DNA of 64,000 nt from Pogona vitticeps (taxonomy: Eukaryota; Chordata; Lepidosauria; Squamata; Agamidae): positions 192,900,947 to 192,964,946 of the forward strand of contig NC_135783.1 in assembly GCF_051106095.1 (NCBI RefSeq), written 5' to 3'. Of the stretch, positions 44,701 through 57,425 are shown in pieces. The notes under the pieces were generated by a model. The model did no database searches, had not been told where the DNA came from, and saw only the letters and a list, made by a program, of their open reading frames with translations. The stretch's first letter is position 1; each line of letters begins with the position of its first letter. The position numbers were made by a program, and so were the translations under genes.

Positions 44701-45889
44701 TTGTCAGCTTCCAGCAACAGTCTTATCATCCTAAACGAAGGCTTCTAGATTCCGTTTGCTCATCTTGGCATCTGATCACCTTTGGTGCCACCATTGAGTC
44801 TTATATCTCTCTTAGTTCTGTAGCATCATCACTACTACCAGTTTCTGGTACAGAGGCCACGAAACGGGAAGACAGAGGAGTAGTGGAGAGGCTAACCCTG
44901 CAGCAGCTTTGGTGATGAGAGTCTGCATCCATTAGGATGGAAAAGAGATTTGTTGGACTTATACCTCCAAACAAAAAGATCCATTTGGAACCTCCAAAAA
45001 GTTCCAGGAGAACCTTCTCTTGGAAATTCATTCATTTCTAAGGTGTGTAATGAGTTTCAGAAGGGGAAAAGCACACTTAGAGCCATGCAATTATTAACGT
45101 AGTAAAAAACTAAAACATGTACATTTGAAAAGAGCAAAAATGCATGCAAAAACATGCACATTAGAAAATGCAACCAAAAATGAGCAGAAAGATATGCACA
45201 AGTGTCCATGCAGAAAGGGGGAAAAAGTTTTTGTAACTCACAATGGAATTGGACCAGGAAGAAAATGTTGATGAGTGGCAAGAATTGCCATGAGAACAAG
45301 AGTCACAGATTTTTCACATCCCTATCTGAGGCTATTTCCAGAAAGCTGGAAAGTGGAGGTTGCCAACAAATATGCTTGGATTAAGTTGCCTGGCATTCCC
45401 AAACATTGTGGGTGTGTCCGTCTAGGAATGTGGCTCATTTCCAAGGAGGCACTTGAACTGCAGAGCTATATAAGAAGCCTGGGATGTTCCCATGCAAAGA
45501 GTTCTTAGTCAATGCTAAAAGTAAATCAGTGCAATAGGGTATGGGGATCCCCTACTGTGCAAATAATAGAAAGCCACCTGCAGATTGGTTGTGGTTCATC
45601 ACAAGACTGTACGGTCTTAGTTGCTTTCGAGAAAACGGCAAACTGATCTTATACATATTTATTTAGAGGAAAATCCTACTTCAGTCAATAAACATGTTCA
45701 TAGGCTTGTGCTCTGTTTGACCTAGTCAGATCTGAGAACAGTTGAATTGTCTTTTTGCTGCTCCATTTAAACATTCAAGTATTTAAACAAAGACTTTATG
45801 TGAAATGAATTTTTAAATTCTCCCTAGCTAACTTAGTTTTGGTCTTTGTAGGCATTTGAGCAACTGAAGACTTGTTTTTCTAAAAAGAA
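44701..45889. other. Intergenic, nothing recognised
   Basis: Short open frames without homology. Confidence 0.4.
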
Positions 45890-45890
45890 A

Positions 45891-46190
45891 TATTGAGAAG
45901 AAATCTCAAGAAGATATCTGTACACAGATTTACAAATATACACATTGGCCACAGATTATGTAATGTAATAGCTATAATTCCACCACTGGCAATGGTGCGG
46001 CTAAAAAATATTGTAAATAAATAAATAAAATAAATAAAATAAATAATTCATATCTGGTACAGCTTATAATTAAATTTCCGAACTTGGCTTTTCATTGCCA
46101 CCTAATGATTAGTTTGCAATCTGGCATTTTGAAATGATGGAAAAAATGAAAGAAAAACTAATTGTAAAATTCAGAATCCCAATTGCCATT
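45891..46190 (+). repeat. Left arm of imperfect inverted repeat
   Basis: Matches the reverse complement of 47186-47655. It contains a small insertion (about 45980-46047, ccaccactggcaatgg... plus (AAAT)n) that is absent from the right arm and looks like a LINE or SINE tail flanked by ataatt. Confidence 0.85.
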
Positions 46191-46265
46191 ATTTTAGATA
46201 TATAGATCCATGGCAGAGCTGCTCTTCTGCCCTATGAGTAGTGCACCTGGGTTCACTGATCTGCT

Positions 46266-46408
<143 letters not shown>

Positions 46409-47185
46409 GTAAAATGCAAGTAAAAGTACTAATCATAATGAAAATGCTACCATATTTATCTCCCTTAAATGAGTATCCTGCTCTTAGCAGAACATTATGT
46501 CCTTTTTTCTGTCTTGCTTATTCCTCTCTCTCCTTCTATTATTGTTATGAACCTACAGTAGAGGCTTTTCAGTTTCACAGCTTTCTATGGGATTTTCTGG
46601 CTTTCTTCTTCTCTCTCTCAGGATTTCCTGGCCAGCAAAATGTCCTTCATTTCTTCCTACAAAATGTTGTACATAATCCCTTGGGTACGATGGAGGAATT
46701 GATGACATTCTAGACTGGATTCCATAGCACCTGTTGTCAATTTCAGATTCCTATACTGAGTGACTCAAGCATGTGAACCTGAGCAGGATAAAAGTCTGGC
46801 AAAAAGGATACACCAGTTCTCTGGAGGCTGATACTTCCGGCTCAAGCCAGGTAACACTGTCAAACTTAATGTTGTGCAGGAAATCTGTGACAAGGGAGAA
46901 AAAAAACGTGCTTAGCATTTTCTCCACTGCTCCCCCCCCCCATCTCTCTGTCTTCATCAGGGCACATCAGAGTGAAATATCAGAAGTTACCTGCATTTTT
47001 AAAATTTCTGAGTACTTGTTACACCTCTACCTCATGTAGTACTTTACCAATATTATGGCAGCAGCTGTCTATAGATTGTATAGATAGATATGGGCTGACT
47101 TTACCACTGGGCAGAATGAGGCAGTTGCCTCACATACCTAATCTTGGACCTGATGAAAGAGGAACAAATGTTTAGTTCACATTTG

Positions 47186-47655
47186 ATATAATGAAAATTG
47201 GAATTCTGAATGCTACAATTAGTTTTTCTTTCAACTTTTCCATCTTTTCAAGATGCCAGATTGCAAACAAATTATTAGGTGGCAATGAAAAGCCAAGTTC
47301 AGAAATTTAATTATCGTATTTTTCCGCCCCCCACTTTTCTAATCCAAAATTAAGAAATCTAAGTGGGGTTCAGCAAGTGTAGGGGGAAAGGAATAAAAGC
47401 GCTGCAGAATCGCTCTGATCCCTGCTTTCCCATCCATTTGTTTTTGTTCTCTCCTTAGCTTACTTCCATGTATAAGATGACCCTCAATTTTTAGTCTAAA
47501 GATTTTAGACAAAAGTATAGTCGTATACACGGAAAGTTATGGTATATGCTGTACCAGATATAAATTACAGCTCTTGCATTGCATAATCTGTGGCCAATGT
47601 GTATATTTGTAAATCTAGGTACAAATATCTTCTTCTCGAGATTTCTTCTCAATTA
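47186..47655 (-). repeat. Right arm of imperfect inverted repeat
   Basis: Reverse complement matches 45891-46190 at roughly 85 to 90 percent by eye, interrupted by a miniature element at 47313-47540 that the left arm lacks. Confidence 0.85.
47313..47540. mobile_element. MITE inserted in the inverted-repeat arm
   Basis: Bounded by cgtatttttccg and acggaaagttatgg, with internal ttccatgtataagatgaccctcaattttt, a motif of a MITE family widespread in reptiles. The other arm shows the empty site. Confidence 0.7.
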
Positions 47656-49107
47656 TTGTTGCTGTATTTTTACTGGCAGAGAACAAGAGACACATCTGAG
47701 GGATTTTCTGCATCACGGGTCAGAAGTACCCTACCAATATTATGAATCTGACTTTGGAGATGGGGCAGCATTGGCTGCTTCGGACTATAGTAGTATGAAC
47801 AAGCTCAGGGTGTGTCAACCATGTTTGGGTCCTGCCAGTTACCATTGCAGGTAGAGCTATGCAAGCTACTGAGATAAATGAGAGAGAGAGAGAGAGAGAT
47901 GTCCCGTCTCCAAAGAGACAGGGGCTACCCAAGTTATTGTGCTGCCTGGAGCAAAAGGCAAGCAGCCATCCAACCCCCAGCCCACCTCACAAGCTGTGTG
48001 GCACTTAAATGGCAGAGGAGAATGGCTGTGGAGATCAGAGGCAAAAGGTGGCATGGGTAGAGAGCCATGCCCTGTCTGTGTGCTGCTTCTTCACTTGGCT
48101 CTGTGGCGCTTCTCCATTCTGGTGCTTGATTTCCAAAAGGAGAGCTTCCAGGCTTCACACCTCCCTCCCATAACTTTTCCTCCACTAACAGTCCTCAGTA
48201 TTATCCAGCAGATTGGCAGGGTTACTGAGTCAGGAGAGAAAGGAAATCTGCATGTGCTCAGAGGAAATGTGCTTCGTCTACGCACTAAAGGGCTGAAACA
48301 TGGCTTGTGAGAAGAGAGTTCTCAGCTTTCCTGGCACCGGTTTAAAAAATTCATTATTTGTTAAACAGAAATAACAACAGCCCGCAGTACAGGCTTGTCG
48401 CAAGGCCAAACACACACAGTCAGGCTGTAATTTGATCCACTGACGTTCCAGAGGAACTTAATTCAGAGAAACTAGCCGTCCTAATTCGAGGCTTTGAGGA
48501 GGCATACATCATCTTCAAAACAAACCTGCAAGGTAGATTGTAGGCTAATACCGAAAGTGTCCTTGATCACTTTGGTTTAAGAACTTGGACTCAATTTATT
48601 CAATACCCTCATGAATTGTATCTTCCATCTAAGACGATGCTTCTTGGGCGATCTGCTCTATGGTCCCTGTGGAGCAAACAGAAGCTTTTGAGGAAAATTC
48701 AGCCTGAGAAAACAGTACTATGCATGTATTTTAAAAGGCCACCTCCTCCAGTACCGCCATTGACACATGGTCACATATCTGCTTTCAGGTTTGGGACCTC
48801 CTCCCCAGGCCCTGGACTCTCTCAACACCACAGCTAAGCTGTGGGGCAGACACTGTGGGGCAGAAACAGCCGCCCCCCTTGCGGGTTCCTCCTGTGCAAA
48901 CCCCTCCAGTCCGCTCCTCACCGCTGGAGGAAAGAGCTGTGTGTGCCTTCCGCAGCCTGGGAGCCAACCGTGGGGTGAGGGTGAATGGGGGGGGACACAT
49001 ACCACAGTCCACAATTTTGGCGGAGTTTCCTACTCCCTCTCCCCAGTCATGAGCTACCCCTAAGGTATGGGCAAGTCTAACCCAACTTACAAGGATAAAC
49101 CACCATC
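47656..49107. other. Intergenic, nothing recognised
   Basis: Contains a (GA)n run at about 47880-47899. Several short overlapping frames have no homology. Confidence 0.4.
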
Positions 49108-49215
49108 ATCAGCTTAGAACTGCACAGCTGGAAAGGACCCTATGGATGATCAAGGAGGCACTGTGGGAGGAATCGAACTCCCAACCGGTGGCTTCCACAG
49201 CCAGAGACCTCAACC
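49108..49215 (-). mobile_element. tRNA-derived SINE, family Q copy 3
   Basis: On the minus strand: gaggtctctggctgtggaag, B box gggagttcgattcctccc, then agggtcctttccagctgtg. Confidence 0.75.
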
Positions 49216-49244
49216 CCAATGTGGCAGAGGATGGCCTTCAGTGG

Positions 49245-49452
49245 TTTTTAACTTAGGTTTAAAAATGTTTTTTGAATTGTTCTTGAACTTGATTTTTAAA
49301 ATTTCATATATTATAAATATAATATATAAATCTCACGTATGTTTAATTTTTTTAAAAAAATGATATTGATATAGTGGTTTTAAAATGTTGTTTTGTCTGT
49401 TGTCAGCCTCCTTGTGAGAAAAGTGGCGTACAAATTATTTAAATAAATAAAG
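49245..49452 (+). mobile_element. LINE (L2-type) 3' end
   Basis: A T-rich 3' UTR ends in cagcctccttgtgagaaaag, tggcgtacaaattatttaaa and an (AAAT)n tail, the typical L2-type terminus. Confidence 0.6.
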
Positions 49453-49454
49453 GC

Positions 49455-49975
49455 CTTTCATCAAGCGAGGCCTTTCTCTCAGTCCGGCCACCCTCACAGG
49501 TGCACTTGGTGGGGACACAGGAGAGGGTCTTTCTCTCTTGCTGCTCTGAGACTCTGGAACTCCCTCCCACCGGAGGCCAGGCTGGTCCCATCTTGGCTCT
49601 CTTTCCCTAAGCAGGCAAAGACTTTTCTCTTCAGACAAGCTTTCCCACAGTGACTGCCTAGATATGAAGAAGACTTTCAGATCCATTGTTATTGCATTAA
49701 GCGCTCTGACTGGGTCTTTAGTACTACTGTACTTGTGTTTTCCATTTCTCAGAGGGGCATTTTATTTTTTTTTAATATCTGAATACATATTGTGCTTAGT
49801 TTTAATATTGCCTTTTAATAATGTGAGCTGCCTCGTTCTGTTCATTGTCCTTAGCGTTAAATATTGTGATGTGAAGCGCCCTTGTGTACTCCTTGCTCTC
49901 AACTTCCAATACAAGTACTGTCTTTCACTGTTGTAAGCCGCCTTAAAACCCACCAGTTTTAAATCTACTAATTAA
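49455..49975 (+). mobile_element. LINE (L2-type) 3' UTR fragment
   Basis: Contains ctctggaactccctcccacc and acttttctcttcagacaagc followed by ttgtaagccgccttaaaacc, the conserved 3' region of reptile L2-type LINEs. It abuts the CpG island. Confidence 0.65.
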
Positions 49976-49989
49976 AAGAGTGTCGTGCT

Positions 49990-51130
49990 TTGCGGGGGGG
50001 GGGGGGGGAGGGAGTGGGAAAGCAGCCGCGTGCCGAGAGCCTCCCGCTGCGCCCTCGGCCTGAGTTCGCTCGTCTTCAGGCGCCGCAGACCTCTCCGGGG
50101 GGTGGTGGTGGTTCTCTCCGCCGGTTCCCTCCCTCGCGCCGGCTGCGGGTGCGAAAGGCGCGCGCGCGGAGCCCAAAGAGCAGGTCCCGAGGCAGCGCTG
50201 CGCCTACCTGGGGCTTCCCGCGCTTCTCGCCCCGGGCTTTCCCCGGGCGGGGGCGGGGGCGCGCCTCTCTCGGAGACCGGGAGGCATTTCAGCCCCGCGC
50301 CGGGCGGGGTTTGGGCCTGATGTCACAGGAAGCGAGGAGGGCTCCCCATTCGGAGCTGCCGAGCGGACGCGGCTGCCGAGGCTTTCCGCGCAGCGCAGCG
50401 GAGCAGAGCCGAGCGAGTCCGCCCCTGCCTCAGGCCAGCGGGCTGCTGCTCTTCTTGTGCCTGCCGCCAGGATTGGACCCCGCTCCTGGGATCCCCGGAG
50501 AGAGTCTCAACGTCGCCCTGGCTTGATTCCCCACCACCACCACCACGGGGCAGCTGGAGAGCTCCGTCCCAGCCCAGGAAGCACCCGCGCCCCCCCACCC
50601 CGCCGGATTGTACACGCCTCTGATTTTACACACATCTGACTTGCTTTTTTTTTTTTTTAACTTTTCAAACTGCATCTCAGAAAGGGGAGCAGCCTGCGGT
50701 GAGTACCGGGCTCTGCGCCCGATCCCGTATCTTGCGGTCCGCAGCGATCCTGGGAAGAATGCGGCCGGTCCACTTTCCTGAAGTTCTTTGCCGGGGCAAG
50801 GACGCCGGGCTTTGCCGAAAGGGGAGCGGGGTTGGGATATTTTTCTTTTTCTTTTTGGCTTCCACTTTAGGAACCCCAGCCTTGGTGAGAGAATATGATG
50901 AGAGAGAAGGGGGCGTGCGTGCGTGTGTATGAGAGAGAGCGAAAGAGAGAAAGAAAGAAAGAGAGACCGACCTCCCCAACCCGGGAATGCGACTCAGTCC
51001 TTCGCAGGTTTCTAAATGGGGCGATCCACTGGGGTGCGAGAAAGCCGATCCAGAGTTGCCTCTCCGGGATGCGATCCCTTTCGACACATGCCTCGCATGC
51101 TGGCGGCGGAATCCTTCCCAGGCGCGCCTC
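49990..51130 (+). promoter_or_regulatory. CpG island promoter, probably of CALCRL
   Basis: The only long GC-rich, CpG-dense stretch in the window. It holds a poly-G run (about 49995-50009), Sp1-type GGGCGGGG sites (about 50245-50260 and 50303-50309), a CRE-like TGATGTCA (50318-50325) and an ETS-like CAGGAAG (50326-50332), with no TATA box. In vertebrates the gene next downstream of TFPI, in the same orientation, is CALCRL (receptor for CGRP and adrenomedullin, strongly expressed in endothelium), whose first exon is non-coding. Assignment to CALCRL is therefore by gene order. An ETS site would fit endothelial expression, but that is inference. A different or unannotated transcript cannot be excluded. 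Confidence 0.6.
50330..50698 (+). other. Probable non-coding first exon (CALCRL candidate)
   Basis: The exon end is supported by a consensus donor (cctgcg/gtgagtacc) at 50698/50699. The start is a guess, placed just after the CRE/ETS-like cluster. Long GC-rich open frames cross this region in several phases, as expected of CpG islands, and none resembles a known protein. The CALCRL signal-peptide exon is not in the window. Confidence 0.45.
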
Positions 51131-54100
51131 GAGTTTCACGCGGGGCATCTGGACACCTTCTGGAGTTTTTTTTAATCTGTTTTTTTCTTGTTTCAAGCGT
51201 GAGAAGAAGTAATCTGGTAATAACCCCCCCCCCCCCAGAGATCGGGGGAGCCCTTGCACTCATCTTTTCCTGCGCGCAGGTCTCCGCTGCCCACCCAGGT
51301 TGAATAAGCTTGAAATTTGGGGCCAGACGGCAACATGTTCAGAGCAAGGGGGGGATCGGGGTGGGGGTGGGTGATGAATGGAAAGGCCACGGGGGGGGGA
51401 GCTGACCTTTACTTCTGAGTAAACCTTGCACTAGCTCCGGATTTCCCACTTGGAGAGGATTTACTGGTCCTGGAGGCCCTGTTGGGATTTGCAATCCTGT
51501 GACAGTATATAGATATCAATGATTTAATCAGTGACTTTGCTGCAGGAAAAGCAGGGAAGATTCATTTCTAATGCATGATTTGCTTTGTGCTTCTGGAAGT
51601 AAGCCCCTCCGTTCCATTGGTTTTGGTCGGTCTTATTCGCAAGAAGAGCCTTCCTTGCTTTCAGCTTCATTGACTCCGGACTCTGAAGGTGCCTGGCTAC
51701 AGCCGCTGCCTGAGGCTGTGGTTCTCTGCCTGCCTACCTGGGAATAAATCACAGTTAATTTAGCAGCACTTCAGAGTAAGCGTAAAGTTGGGTCACGCTG
51801 CCTAGTTGCAACGTGAAGCATTCTTTTGCAGAAACACCACATTGCAAAGGCACAGGATCAGCTTCTCTGAGCAAGCCTCATGGGGTGGTACTTCTCACTA
51901 AAGTCTCCTTTCCCGGTCACGGTTTGGGTGATGCCGCCGCTTATTCTCCAGCAACTTCAGGCTTGAAAGGTGCTGAAACTGGGAAATGTGTGCCTGCGAA
52001 CAGGATGGGTTAATCCAGGGCAATTTAATTTTTGCCTGGAAATTGACTTCTCTGGTTTGGACACAGTCTTTACGTGCAAATTGCAATCCGGGGGGCGGCA
52101 GTAGCCCCTCAACTTTAGTCCTTGTCTTTCTGTATGCAACAAGGAGAGCATGAAGAAGGGAGGAAAGAGGGTGATGAATGACCGGTGGCAAAAATCCCAG
52201 AGAAAAAGGCACACATTGTTACTCAGGAACTGTCTAAAGTCTGCTCTAGACAGTCTGGCTAACCAAAGAGAGCAGCAGTCCTGTGATAAATCTGCAGAGT
52301 CTTACTGGAGAGTTTGCGGCTCTGGGATGTGAAAAGCCAGGGAAGGTTTTGCTGCTCTTCTGTTTAATGCCTGGAGCACGACTCTGCTTAATACGGGGTT
52401 CCTGGCAAGTCATGCAAAGGACATCAAGGCACCCACTAGAAACAGCCGAGGTATGAGATCTAGAATTAAAGGATTCTACAAGACTGTTCCCCCAACCCTT
52501 GGAAATGTGAATAATGCTAGTTCTAGCCACCAGAGGCAAAGGTGATTTTTGAAAGTAATGAGTGACATGGTTAATTAAAAAGCGGGTTGGAATTAATGTC
52601 TTGGAGCCTTAAGTAACTGTTGCTGTTTATTTGGAAACAAGGGCCACAGGGTAGTTCATACTTCTGAGTTTTGAGGGGTTACTTCTTAACTTAAAAGTTT
52701 CCACGTTGCTTGTTGAAACTCATAGATTTCTCGTGCTCAAACCAGCACCTTGAGATGCCAGGCTTCATATATGAAGCGCAATTCATCTTCCCCCTTGAAT
52801 TCCTCAGTCATGCGAATAGAAAGCTGCATTCGCTAATAAGTGGACTGGATGCAGAAATGGCTTCTGCTCCCTCAAAAGCTGTTTAGAGGAGAGACGTTCA
52901 GCAGGTATCAGTTTAAATGTCTAGATGGTACACAGACTAAAAGTGCCCCAAAGTCCGGTCCTTTCGTCCATTTGACCGCGCAGCATGACCAGTTTGGTTT
53001 CTTCACTGCATTCTGTTCTTCAATAATATTAAAACATAACTGCAGGCACATTCTACTTAAGAATTGTTCTCTCTCCCCCCCCCCCCCCGTGGTCTATCAG
53101 AAAGCCTGTAAAAGTTCTGAAAGCAGGAACTTAAAGAGTGACCCTCCCCACCCACCCTGGATCTAATGAGGAAGTGGTGTTTATTGAGCTTTTGTGGTTA
53201 AATCCATGAGAGAAACAGAGAAAGGATGAACTTGGAGGTCTAAATTGAACTCAAAGAATAGTTCGAGTGCAAGGACGTGTGTGTGAGAGAGAAACTACAT
53301 CTTTCAACTTTTAGTGCATTATCTGTTTTCTTTTTTTAATGTGTTATAGAAACTTTGGGAAGGAAACGTACGTGCAGCCTGCCCTGCGTCTTATTTCTGT
53401 CAAAGACAACCAGCAAATCTATGCCACTGAAACATATATGGTTTTTTTTGCTGTTGATTTAGCATTAATGAAGGTCTCCCTTCTGTTAATTTCATTTGCA
53501 AAGTTTCCTTTTCCTTGGGATGAACCTGGAAGCCTTTGGAAGTGTTTGTCTTCCTAATAAAGCTGTTTATGCTGACCTTGGTATCTTCCCTGTAGACCTA
53601 CCCTTGGATTGAAATGCCTCTGTTCTTTAGTTGCACTTTCCTTGCCCAGTAAATTTGCACTTTATTTACCCAGTGTTGTTCTTTTACAAGCTGCTCTGTA
53701 AAACATTGTCTGTATATATTGTCAGGCGTGATTTATGGCAGTTGCCTGTCGGGTGTGTGTGAGAGAGTGAGAAGCAAGAGTGAGCATGAAAGATGCAAAT
53801 CTGAAGGGAGTTTGGGGAGTAATAAAGGATATGTTAATAACTGCAAAAGTGAATTCAAGTGAAGCTAGCAAGTGGAACTCTGTTCACAAGTCTCAGGCTG
53901 ACTGCATGTAAAAGAGATGTTCCTATTTTTCACTGTGATATACTGGGACCCAGGCAGGAAATACTGTACTGTGAAAACCAGTTGGGGAAGGGCAGTTGTG
54001 ACTGTATCTGCTCTGATATCATCATGGCAAAGAAACAGGCTATTTCAGATTTATGTCTCTCTGTGTGTATAACGTTCTCAGTGTACGGCTGAAACATCCT

Positions 54101-55867
54101 ACTATCTGTGGTGATTCTCATAAGGGCATTTACCAAAATATACCATAAGGGTTAGCCATGTCTGACCAAACACATAGAAATGGAAATCGGGAAAGGCATG
54201 GGTCTCCTATTTTCTGTGTATTTTCCTAAAGAAAAGTGGCCATTCAGATATATAAGGCATGGGCATTAGGCTTCTAAGATTAGGCTACCCAGTTGAAAAT
54301 GCAGCTGGCATTGACCTCACTTCTCACAGAAATGTCTTGTTGCAGTGGATCTTGAGAGAACCTTTTCCTACATGGGTTTGTAAACCGGGCAGCTAGGAAT
54401 CACATTCTTTAGGCAAAAGAATGAGGTTGAAATCCTTTTGTATGCAGAAGACACATGTTAGCTTACTTTTAAAGCATATCAAGCTTATTCAAATAAACTC
54501 CAAAACTTTAAACAAAGAGGTTAAATAAAGCAAAATGCTATTCCAGCTCCTGGATAGATTTTTATAACAACAGCCGTAGTTCCACTGACAAACACCATTT
54601 TCCAAAAAAACCAAATCGTGGTTCCTTCTGCAATATATGAAGTGTGTGGATTTATTATAGGTCCTGGAACAGGGATTACTTTTTGGACCTGGCCAATTTT
54701 TCAGTGAAGCTGCAATGCAGGACAGGATTTATTGCAGCAATGTAGGGAGTTGAACAAATAGTAAATAGAGGGTGTTTGTTAGCTTGTAAAATAAGGATTA
54801 GAGACAGAAACATAGTTGTGCTCTTACTGTCCACTTAAAGTGAAGAATTTGGATTAAACTGTGAAGTCCCATGGTTTCTGACAGGCTGAAGGTGCATTAA
54901 CTGCACCCACTCTAATAAATCCATAGTATAATGAGGAGTTAGAGATGAGAACACTTAAGGAGAAGAATTTGGATTAAATCACGAAGTTCCATGGTTTGAA
55001 TTTGGATTAAATCACGAAGTTCCATGTTTTCTGTCAAGCTGAAGTTGAGTCAACTGTATGGGGTTTTGGTGTTTCTTAGAACTAGTATCTTCGGCGCTAG
55101 GAAGGTTTTAACTCAGCTCAAATTTCTCAGAAGTCTCTTTCTGAGAAAATTGCTGAAACGTTTTTCCATTTGAGAAGACAAAGGCCACTTTGCTGACATT
55201 TCTTTGGATCCTGTCCACCATTATTGAAACTGGCAGCTGTCCTCCCTATGCTCTGAAGGACACCAGCTTTGGGATGCTGTGGGAAACGTAAAATGGCGGC
55301 CAGCCTCCTGACAAGAAAACAACAAGAAGAAATACACAGTGCTACCATGACTCCTGAAGGTTATTCCCACCCTACAGAAACTATTGGAGATTTTTCCCGC
55401 CTCCTGGAAAAAAAAACTGAGTGAAACCTCTCAGCCCACAAATAAGTGGGAGGATTTTGAGAGGCCATCAGTATGCTGTTCTTGCTTTCATACCAGCAAT
55501 GTGTGACATGGTCCGGTTCCAGAGAAGTATGAAACTTCTCCCACATACCTAAGGAGACCTTATTCGTTCTGCTCCACACCACACCACGTGGCAAATGGAG
55601 GGATGCTTCAAAAGCTGTCTTATGCGATGACATGAGAGTACAGGACACACAGAGATTCTCATGGTGAGCCTAAACAGCGCATTAGCATTCAGCTTCTGTT
55701 TCACATTGTTTGTAATGGAGTGGACCCGAGACTTGCTCAAATCAGTGGAGGCAAGTCAGTGATAAAGTCCCGTTGGTTTTGGTGGGAATGATGGGCAGCT
55801 AACTTTCTAAGGACCCAACCCACAGAAAATATTTTAACTCCAAAAAGAAAATATCCTTACAGTGCAG
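50699..55867. other. Probable first intron of the downstream gene
   Basis: Starts with GC-rich sequence and poly-C and poly-G runs (51226-51236, 51391-51399), then ordinary A+T-rich DNA. A poly-C run lies at about 53076-53088, and a local tandem duplication of about 50 bp at 54958-55026 (ggattaaatcacgaagttcc appears twice, with a looser copy at 54850). No exon or clear mobile element recognised. Confidence 0.45.
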
Positions 55868-56140
55868 TATTTATTTTATTTTATTTGATTTGATTTGATT
55901 TATATCCTGCCCATCTGGTCTGGTCGACCACTCTGGGCGGCTTCCAATAAAAGTATATACAATAAAAACATGAGGATTTTACAGACGATCCAAACACATA
56001 CAATATTGAAACAAATAATAAATAAAAAAGAATAAAGAAAAAATTAAGTATTGACAGGAGGGAAGGCCTGAATATACATCCATGTTTTTAGTTGATTCTT
56101 GAATGTGCCCAGCGCCGGAGGAAGGTAGATGAATTGTTGA
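55868..56140 (-). mobile_element. LINE (L2-type) 3' end
   Basis: The minus strand ends ggaagccgcccagagtggtc, then ggcaggatataaatcaaatc and an (AAAT)-like tail (55870-55900 on the + strand). The upstream part continues to about 56140 with lower confidence. Confidence 0.7.
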
Positions 56141-57004
56141 CAGGACAAGAAAATGTTAGTAAGAAAACGGCTTTTATCCTTTTTTTGTAAAATCCTGTGA
56201 TTAGAAATCTACTTCAGTTTTGAATATATACAGCACTGTATTTTTGTCCATTGATACCAGCAGGTGTCACTCTGGGGACTAATAGTGAATGAGGTGTTCA
56301 GAACAAAGTGAGTTTTTAAGAAGTCTTTTTTTTATTGCTGTTTTCTTTCTTCCTTTTATTGTGGCATTATCTACTTCCTTTCTGCTGGATATTTTATTCC
56401 TTGTCACAAATGGTCATCATAACTTTTATGTGTGATCTACTTTAAGAACGGCTTTTCCCCCCCATCTATTGTTATGTTTATATTTGTTGGTTATGAGCAG
56501 CTGTTTTTACTATACACTGATTTCCTGTGCACAGCAGTTATTTGGGTTACAGCTTATCCCTTTATTCTGTTTTACTAGACGGCGGCCACAGAATGCCTTA
56601 TGGTAAAAGGGATGTGTATATATTTAGCTATAACAAAACAAGAAAAACTTTAGAATGTTTCTAGCATCTGATAGCAGTTGCAGTGAATGAGAATTCTCTC
56701 TCAAAGAGTTAATCGGAAGCCAGTTTCTTGCCTATATTATGCAAAACGTTGCATTAAGTCATGACAAGAAAATATACACTTGTCCCATATATTTTGTGCT
56801 AAAGTACCTTTAGCCTTCTGGTGGAAATTTACTTGGAATAATCTTCTGGGCTCAGTGAGGAACAGAGCTGCTATTACACTCACACTGTGAAAAAAAGAAA
56901 GCCTATTAAGTAATTTGTTTGCACTATGAGTTACTTCTGCTGGTTGCTCTACAGGATAGTTTGGCAAAAGAAAACCATTTGAACTGAGTTAAATGCACCA
57001 AATT
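56141..57004. other. Intron, nothing recognised
   Basis: No gene or clear repeat family. Confidence 0.4.
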
Positions 57005-57250
57005 TGTTAGCACAATTATGGCTCAGTCAGTTGGAGCTCCTGACTATGGAGCCAGGGGTCAGTAGTTTGATTCCCCACTCCCCTTGTGGGAAAAGAGCCA
57101 GACTGTGTGGCCTTAGGCAAGTTGCACTGTTTTGGAGGCCCACCACAAGAAAGGACTAGTAAACCACTCCTGAGTGCTTTACACCTAGGAAACCCTGAGA
57201 AGAGTTGCTTGGAATCAGCAGGATGGAATGTAATAAATTACTATGAATGT
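57005..57250 (+). mobile_element. tRNA-derived SINE
   Basis: The tRNA-like head (tatggctcagtcagttggag ... gactatggagccaggggtca), B box tagtttgattccccac, body and the shared 3' part taggaaaccctgagaagagt are all visible. Confidence 0.75.
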
Positions 57251-57338
57251 GTGGAGCAGAGGGACTAGACCACACAAGTTACAGCTGACAGATGTAAAAA
57301 AAAAAAGTGTTGACAAAATTGACATACTACTGTACCAC

Positions 57339-57425
57339 AGGGTTTATTGGTTTAATTTGTAATGCCGCCCAGAGTAGACCTTTGTCTAGATGGGCGGGGT
57401 AGAAAATCTAATAAAATAAATAAAA
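57339..57425 (+). mobile_element. LINE/SINE (L2-type) tail
   Basis: taatgccgcccagagtagac, then gatgggcggggtagaaaatc and an (AAAT)n tail, the shared 3' terminus. Confidence 0.7.

Noticed and set aside
49985-50526. Long overlapping GC-rich frames, up to 178 codons
   Set aside because: CpG islands are poor in stops in all frames; no homology, and the region has promoter and first-exon features.
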